The notes beneath the pieces were generated by a model that saw only the letters and a program-made list of their open reading frames with translations, ran no database searches and was not told where the DNA came from. DNA of 26,153 bases from Sphingomonadaceae bacterium (GTDB taxonomy: Bacteria > Pseudomonadota > Alphaproteobacteria > Sphingomonadales > Sphingomonadaceae): the NCBI GenBank assembly GCA_019239785.1, contig JAFAZM010000177.1, forward strand, positions 1-26,153. Reading direction: 5' to 3'. Made by a program: the position numbers and the translations under genes. Position 1 is the stretch's first letter. Each line of letters begins with the position of its first letter. Positions 21,676 through 26,153 of this stretch are shown here, piece after piece.

Positions 21676-22571
21676 GCGACTTCTGGATCGATTTCGTCAC
21701 CAACAAGGTGGTGCCGGGCGGGCTGATGCTGGTCATGTTCAGCATGGGGCTGACCCTGGCCCTGCGCGATTTCGCGATGGTGCTGCGCGCGCCCAAGCTG
21801 GTCGGCGCCGGCTTCGTCACCCACCTCTTCGTCCTGCCCTTGCTCGCCTTCCTGGTCGGCCTGATCTTCCAGCTCTCGCCGGAGCGGGCGCTCGGCCTGT
21901 TCATCGTCTCGCTCTGCCCGGCCGGCACCACCTCCAATGCGATGACCTTCGTCGGGCGCGGCAATGTCGCGCTTGCGGTGATCCTGACCGCGCTCTCCGC
22001 GATCGTCACCGTCTTCACCATCCCCATCGTGCTGAGCTGGGCGGTGCCCTGGTTCCTGGCCGGCGCCGGCCGGAGCGTGCCGAGCCCCGACCCGCTCGGC
22101 ATGATGCGCCAGCTCGCCCTGATCACCCTGCTGCCCATCGTGGTGGGCATGGTGCTCAGGCACTTCGCGCCCGGCGCGGCGGCGCGGCTCGCCCGCCGGC
22201 TGCGGCCGACCGCCTTCGTGATCGTCGTCGTCGTGATCGCCATCTCCATCCTCGGCGCCTGGCGGATGGTGCTCGACAATCTGCTCGCGGCGACGCCGGC
22301 CACCTATGCGCTGAACCTTCTCGCGATCGGCTTCGGCCTGCTGCTCGGCAAGGCGCTCGGCGCGAGCGCGCGCGACGCGATGACCCTGTCGATCGAGACC
22401 AGCGTGCAGAATGTGACGCTCTCGATCTTCCTCACTTTGACCGTGCTCGGCAGCCTGCCGCTCGCGGTGACGCAGAACATCTACGGCGTGGTGATGATCC
22501 TCAACGCGACCCTGCTGATCCGCTGGTGGCGGCGCCGGATCGAGGCGGAAGCCCAGGGAGGGCCGGCATGA
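21672..22571 (+). CDS. Bile acid:sodium symporter (BASS) family transporter
   Basis: A 299-residue integral membrane protein with 9-10 hydrophobic helices. It starts at GTG 21672, overlapping the M19 stop as GTGA. Family features: MLVMFSMGLTLALRDF in the first helices, LFIVSLCPAGTTSNAMTFVGRGNVALAVILTALSAI forming the first unwound, sodium-site crossover in two consecutive helices, and SIETSVQNVTLSIFLTLTVLG as the second crossover with its ETSVQN. BASS proteins import anionic organic substrates such as bile acids, pantoate and pyruvate with sodium. Position between an exported hydrolase pair and a cytoplasmic OCD-like enzyme suggests it carries the released product. The substrate is unknown. 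Confidence 0.93.
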   Translation: MSDFWIDFVTNKVVPGGLMLVMFSMGLTLALRDFAMVLRAPKLVGAGFVTHLFVLPLLAFLVGLIFQLSPERALGLFIVSLCPAGTTSNAMTFVGRGNVALAVILTALSAIVTVFTIPIVLSWAVPWFLAGAGRSVPSPDPLGMMRQLALITLLPIVVGMVLRHFAPGAAARLARRLRPTAFVIVVVVIAISILGAWRMVLDNLLAATPATYALNLLAIGFGLLLGKALGASARDAMTLSIETSVQNVTLSIFLTLTVLGSLPLAVTQNIYGVVMILNATLLIRWWRRRIEAEAQGGPA

Positions 22572-23497
22572 TCTTCGTTTCCGCAGAGGAAGTTGCGCGT
22601 CTGCTGCCCTATGAAGAGTGCATCCCGCTGATGCGGGACGCGATGATCGCATTATCGAAGGGCCGCACCCGGCAATTGCTGCGCGCGATCCTCGATCTGC
22701 CGGAGGGCCGCGCCTTCGGCTCGATGCCCGGCGCGATGCTCGACGACGGTGTGTTCGGGGCCAAATTGGTCAGCGTCTACCCGGAGAATTTCGCCAAGGG
22801 CATCTCCTCGCACCAGGGCGTCGTCGCCTTGTTCGACGGCGCGACCGGCGCACCGACGGCGATGCTCGACGCCGCCGAGATCACTGCGATCCGCACCGCC
22901 GCCGCCTCGGCCGCGGCCACCGATGCACTGGCCCGGCCCGACGCAAGAAGCCTGGCGGTCCTCGGCTATGGCGAGCAGGGGGAGCGGCATGTCGCGGCGA
23001 TACGCTGCATCCGGAACATCCAGCGGCTGACGGTCTGGGGCCGCGATCCGGCCAAGGCGGAAGCCTTCGCCGCGGCGCATGGCGCCGCCGCCTGCGCGAC
23101 AGTGGCGGAAGCCGTCACCGAGGCCGACATCGTCTGCACGGTCAGCGCGTCGCCGGAGCCGATCCTGTTGAGCGAATGGGTGGCGGACGGCACGCACATC
23201 AATGCGGTCGGCTCGTCCCGCGCCGGTCCGGTCGAGATCGACAATGAGTTGGTCGCCCGCGCCCGCTTCTTCGCCGACCATGAGGAAGGCGTCCGCGCCC
23301 AGGGCGCCGAATATCTGAACGCCCTCGCCGCCGGCGCGATCGGCCCGGAACACCTGCTCGGCGAGATCGGCGAGGTGTTCGCGGGGACCTTGCAGGGGAG
23401 GGTGAGCGAAGGCGACGTGACGATCTACAAGTCGCTTGGCAGCATCGTGCAGGACCTTGCCTCCGGGCGGCATATCGTGGCGAAGCTGAAGGGGTAG
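22568..23497 (+). CDS. Ornithine cyclodeaminase / mu-crystallin family protein
   Basis: The 309-residue protein starts at ATG 22568, overlapping the BASS stop by ATGA. It contains GAKLVSVYPEN with the substrate-binding Lys, EITAIRTAAASAAATDALA with the Arg, the Rossmann motif VLGYGEQGERHVAAI (GxGxxG) for NAD(P), and INAVGSSRAGPVEID near the C-terminus, where the cyclodeaminase Asp lies. The family includes ornithine cyclodeaminases, alanine dehydrogenases and ketimine reductases, and residue changes at the catalytic end make the exact reaction uncertain. As the last gene of the amidohydrolase-M19-BASS operon it probably processes the imported amino acid or cyclic imine. A large palindromic repeat follows. 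Confidence 0.92.
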   Translation: MIFVSAEEVARLLPYEECIPLMRDAMIALSKGRTRQLLRAILDLPEGRAFGSMPGAMLDDGVFGAKLVSVYPENFAKGISSHQGVVALFDGATGAPTAMLDAAEITAIRTAAASAAATDALARPDARSLAVLGYGEQGERHVAAIRCIRNIQRLTVWGRDPAKAEAFAAAHGAAACATVAEAVTEADIVCTVSASPEPILLSEWVADGTHINAVGSSRAGPVEIDNELVARARFFADHEEGVRAQGAEYLNALAAGAIGPEHLLGEIGEVFAGTLQGRVSEGDVTIYKSLGSIVQDLASGRHIVAKLKG

Positions 23498-23504
23498 GGC
23501 CTCA

Positions 23505-23643
23505 TAGATCCTCCCCGGGACGGGGAGGGGGACCGCGACGCGGAGCGGCGTGGTGGAGGGGCCCGGAGGAAGAGGCGCCCTAAACTCGGGGCCCCCTCCA
23601 CCATGCTGCGCATGGTCCCCCTCCCCGTCCCGGGGAGAATCTA
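23505..23643. repeat. 139-bp cruciform-type inverted repeat
   Basis: Arms of 30 bp, 23505-23534 and 23614-23643, are inverted copies with one mismatch; the inner 24 bp are perfect (CTCCCCGGGACGGGGAG plus GGGGACC). A second level pairs TGGTGGAGGGGCCC (23551-23564) with 23588-23602, nearly perfectly. Bases 23597-23626 match bases 1-30 of the window at 29 of 30 positions. It lies between the convergent OCD and aldo/keto reductase genes and probably stops both transcripts. Confidence 0.9.
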
Positions 23644-23650
23644 GGGAGCG

Positions 23651-24640
23651 TCAAAACTCCTCCGTATCGATGTCCGCCTGCGCCGCTTCGGGATAGCGCG
23701 CGCCGGCCACGGCACCGGGCTCGAGCAACGCATCGATCTCATCGACGACATCCGCGGAAAGCGCGAAGGTGCCGGCGGCGAGATTCTCCTCCAGGTGGCG
23801 GATCGAGGTGGTGCCCGGGATCGGCACGACATGGTCGCCGCGGGTCAGCAGCCAGGCGAGCGAGAGCTGCGCCGGCGTGCAGCCCGCATCTTCGGCGAGC
23901 TGGCTGAACCGGTCGTAGAGGGTGAGATTGCGGGCGAGATTGTCGCCCTGGAAGCGCGGCATCGTGCGGCGCAGATCCCCCTCCTCCAGCTCGTCCTCCG
24001 ACCGCACCCGGCCGGCGAGGAAGCCGCGCGCGGTCGGCGAGAAGGCGACGAGCGCGATCCCCAATTCCTTCGCCGTTTCCAGCAGGCCGAGCTCGACGTT
24101 GCGCGACCAGGGTGAATATTCGTTCTGCACCGCCGCGATCGGATGGACCTGATGCGCCTTGCGCAAGGTCGCCGCGGAGACCTCGCTCAGCCCGATCGCG
24201 CGGACCTTGCCGCTCTCGACCATCCGCCCGAGCGCGCCGACCGACTCCTCGATCGGCACCCGCTTGTCCCAGCGGTGCAGGTAATAGAGGTCGATCACCT
24301 CAGTCCTGAGGCGGGCCAGCGATTCGTCGAGCGTGCGCAGCAATGTCTCGGGCCGCCCGTCCAGGACGCGCCGGCCGTCGACCCCCGTCATCCCGCATTT
24401 GGAGGCGAGCACATATTCCGACCGGCGATGGCCGACCGCCCCGCCGAGCAGGCTCTCGTTCGCGCCGAAGCCGTAGAGCGCGGCGCTGTCGAGGAAGTCG
24501 TAGCCGATGTCGAGCGCGTGGTTGAGCAGCCGAATGGAGTGCGCCGGATCGGGCGGCCTGCCATAAGCGTGGCTCAACGACATGCAGCCGAGCCCGATCG
24601 GGCCGAGCGTGAAGGGGCCGATGCGGCGTTTTGCGGTCAT
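23651..24640 (-). CDS. Aldo/keto reductase
   Basis: AKRs reduce aldehydes and ketones with NADPH. The 329-residue protein starts at ATG 24640 after AGAGG and folds as an (alpha/beta)8 barrel. The catalytic tetrad is intact: Asp51 and Tyr56 in LDSAALYG, Lys81 in LASKCG, His122 in YYLHRWD. GLGCMSLSHAYGRP at the N-terminus and NEYSPWSRNVE and PIPGTTSIRHLEEN at the NADPH end are family motifs, close to the YajO/AKR11-13 type. It is convergent with the OCD operon and separated from it by the cruciform repeat, so it is probably not part of that pathway. Confidence 0.94.
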   Translation of the reverse strand: MTAKRRIGPFTLGPIGLGCMSLSHAYGRPPDPAHSIRLLNHALDIGYDFLDSAALYGFGANESLLGGAVGHRRSEYVLASKCGMTGVDGRRVLDGRPETLLRTLDESLARLRTEVIDLYYLHRWDKRVPIEESVGALGRMVESGKVRAIGLSEVSAATLRKAHQVHPIAAVQNEYSPWSRNVELGLLETAKELGIALVAFSPTARGFLAGRVRSEDELEEGDLRRTMPRFQGDNLARNLTLYDRFSQLAEDAGCTPAQLSLAWLLTRGDHVVPIPGTTSIRHLEENLAAGTFALSADVVDEIDALLEPGAVAGARYPEAAQADIDTEEF

Positions 24641-24689
24641 GACGCGCCTCTGCCGCGTGCAGAGGCGATTGGGAATGGGAAATCACAAA

Positions 24690-24834
24690 TTCCTGCCCCA
24701 AAGGCGGGGGAGACCCCCGCCGAAGGCGGTGTGGAGGGGTTGTTAGCGGTGGAAGCAGACCCTCAGCCGCTGATACCCCACCACCCCACCGCTGCGCGGC
24801 GCGGTCCCCCTCCCCTTTCAGGGGAGGATTTTGC
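24690..24834. repeat. Intergenic palindromic repeat, diverged copy
   Basis: The right end, GGTCCCCCTCCCC at 24803-24815, matches the arm of the 23505-23643 repeat, followed by the hairpin CTCCCCT-TTC-AGGGGAG (24810-24826). The left part (GGCGGGGGAGACCCCCGCC near 24703-24721) is another hairpin. It lies between the divergent aldo/keto reductase and VOC genes and its middle is degenerate. The 281-base gap 24641-24921 otherwise shows nothing but the two promoter regions. Confidence 0.7.
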
Positions 24835-24921
24835 GTCAGCGTTCACCCGGTGAAACGCACGCCGAACCGCCTCGCTTCCACTGCGCGGCCGTGCCTTATT
24901 CGCTCTGGGGAGGACAGGAGC

Positions 24922-25458
24922 ATGGGCGAATATGCGTTCGGCGGGCCGCGGGGCGGCATCATCCAGACCGCCTTCGTCGTGAAGGACATAAAGGAGGCGA
25001 TCGCCTCCTGGATCGCGGATTGCCGGGTCGGACCCTGGTTCCTGCTCGACCATTTCAGCGGCGAGCATCCGGTCTATCGCGGCGGCCCCTCCACCGCCGA
25101 CGTCGCCATTGCCATGGCCTTTGCCGGCCATATGCAGATCGAATTGATCCAGCCGAACGATGCCAATCCCTCGGTGTACAAAGAGACGATCGACGCGCGC
25201 GGCTACGGCTTCCACCATCTCGGCCGCGCCAGCGACGACGTCGACGCCGACCTCGCCGCGCTCGAGCGCGACGGCTATCAGGCGGCCTTCCGCGCCGGCG
25301 TGCCGACCGGCGGCGACGTCGTCTATCTGGAGAAAGCGGGCAATTCGGGCTTCCTCGAGTTGATCCCGGCGACCGCAGGCATGGAGGCGGCCTTCACCCG
25401 CTTCTGGCAGGCTTCGGTCGGCTGGGACGGCACGGACCCGATCCGGCCCTTCCCATGA
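24922..25458 (+). CDS. VOC family protein, Glyoxalase_4-like
   Basis: The 178-residue product starts at ATG 24922 with GGAGGACAGGAGC just upstream. It begins GIIQTAFVVKDIKEAIASWIADCRVGPWFLLDHF, the first beta-alpha unit of a VOC domain as in methylmalonyl-CoA epimerase-like proteins (Glyoxalase_4), then MQIELIQPND, GYGFHHLGRASDDVDADLAAL and DVVYLEKAGNSGFLELIPAT. His/Glu residues in HHLG and LELIP sit at the metal positions. It overlaps the MFS start by ATGA, so the two are coupled and probably belong to one catabolic unit. The frame upstream of 24922 is not used. Confidence 0.87.
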   Translation: MGEYAFGGPRGGIIQTAFVVKDIKEAIASWIADCRVGPWFLLDHFSGEHPVYRGGPSTADVAIAMAFAGHMQIELIQPNDANPSVYKETIDARGYGFHHLGRASDDVDADLAALERDGYQAAFRAGVPTGGDVVYLEKAGNSGFLELIPATAGMEAAFTRFWQASVGWDGTDPIRPFP

Positions 25459-26153
25459 GCGACGCCGCGCTTCCCGCGGCCGGCGCCGCCGCGGCACGGC
25501 CCTCTTCTGCCTACCAGGCCTGGCTGGTCGGCCTGCTCAGTCTCAATTTCGGCATCGTCTTTTTCGACCGCCAGGCGCTGAACGTGCTGATGCCGATGGT
25601 GAAGCCCGACCTCGGCCTCTCCAACACCCAGGTCGGCCTGCTGGCGAGCGCGCTGTCGCTGACCTGGTCCTTCGCGGCCTTCGGGATGGGCGGCCTCTCC
25701 GATGCGCTGCGCAACCGGAAGCTGCCGCTGATCCTCACCACCCTCGCCTTCTGCCTCTGCTCCTTCCTCACCGGCCTCGCCCAACTCTTCGCCGCCCTGC
25801 TCGCGATCCGGATGCTGATGGGCATCGCCGAGGGCGGGGTGATGCCGATCAGCCATGCGATGATCGTCACCGAGGTCGATCCGCGCCATCGCGGCATCGC
25901 CCAGGGGATCGCGCAGAATTTCGGCTCCAATTTGCTCGGCTCGTTCGTCGCGCCGGTCGTCCTCGTCGCCTTCGCCGCGCTGCACGGCTGGCGCAGCGCC
26001 TTCTTCCTCGCCGGCCTGCCCGGCCTCGTCACCGCCTTGCTGATCTGGTTCACCCTGCGCGAGCCGCCGCATCCGCCCAGGGCGCCCGCGGCCGAGGTCC
26101 ACCGCGGCTCCTGGCTCTCGGTGCTCAAAGTCCGCAACATCCTCGTCTGCTGC
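25455..26153 (+). CDS. MFS transporter, ACS-like (partial, cut by window end)
   Basis: From ATG 25455, overlapping the VOC stop by ATGA, 233 codons are open to the window end with no stop. The visible half has about six transmembrane segments: AYQAWLVGLLSLNFGIVFFDRQALNVL, then LGLSNTQVGLLASALSLTWSFAAFGMGGLSDALRNRKLPL in two steps, with the loop motif GGLSDALRNRK corresponding to the MFS GxLaDrxGrr signature. RMLMGIAEGGVMPISHAMI and RHRGIAQGIAQNFGSNLLGS resemble the anion:cation symporter group of sugar-acid and aromatic-acid importers. The substrate is probably an organic acid, related to the VOC partner. Confidence 0.9.
   Translation, partial: MSDAALPAAGAAAARPSSAYQAWLVGLLSLNFGIVFFDRQALNVLMPMVKPDLGLSNTQVGLLASALSLTWSFAAFGMGGLSDALRNRKLPLILTTLAFCLCSFLTGLAQLFAALLAIRMLMGIAEGGVMPISHAMIVTEVDPRHRGIAQGIAQNFGSNLLGSFVAPVVLVAFAALHGWRSAFFLAGLPGLVTALLIWFTLREPPHPPRAPAAEVHRGSWLSVLKVRNILVCC

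Overview
The window is a GC-rich stretch of a chromosome from an alphaproteobacterium, most likely of the Sphingomonadales. This is inferred from the very high GC content, dense packing with 1-4 base stop/start overlaps (ATGA, GTGA, TGATG), frequent GTG starts, a class I PHA synthase beside a phasin, GlpX followed by RecJ, and several families of GC-rich palindromic intergenic repeats. No prophage, insertion sequence, CRISPR array or plasmid function was seen.

Layout. 1-4400: clpS, a phasin with a long basic N-terminal extension, an ExbD-like secreted protein and PHA synthase phaC, all on the minus strand, then a small secreted protein on the plus strand. 4393-4557: a pair of head-to-head palindromic elements bounded by CTAGTGTG/CACACTAG between two convergent genes; this is the most distinctive structure in the window. 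4561-8656: a small secreted protein (minus), class II fructose bisphosphatase glpX, a DUF2141 protein behind a clear inverted-repeat operator, and recJ, with repeats between them. 8660-13382: an M64-type metallopeptidase (minus), then a coupled exported GH3 beta-glucosidase and SMP-30/gluconolactonase pair. 13423-13498: tRNA-Glu. 13611-15479: a GFA-family protein lacking the usual middle cysteines, then a VOC-ArsR-SRPBCC operon with an operator inside its promoter. 15498-18979: an FMN reductase, a stand-alone UBP-type zinc finger, and a NUDIX / extensin-like / threonine dehydratase-like operon (minus).

19038-23497 is a tightly overlapped plus-strand operon: exported amidohydrolase, Tat-exported M19-like dipeptidase with altered metal-site residues, BASS-family sodium symporter, and ornithine cyclodeaminase/mu-crystallin-like reductase. 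Together they suggest outside-the-cytoplasm hydrolysis of an amide or peptide, uptake of the product, and reduction or deamination inside. The start of the amidohydrolase reads through a repeat that now forms coding sequence. 23505-26153: a 139-bp cruciform-type repeat, an aldo/keto reductase (minus), another repeat, and a VOC protein overlapping an MFS transporter cut by the window end.

The PHA genes (synthase, phasin, a probable PhaR-type operator) form a carbon-storage module. The GH3/SMP-30 pair and the amidohydrolase operon look like nutrient-scavenging modules. All functions are read from motifs; no database search was possible.
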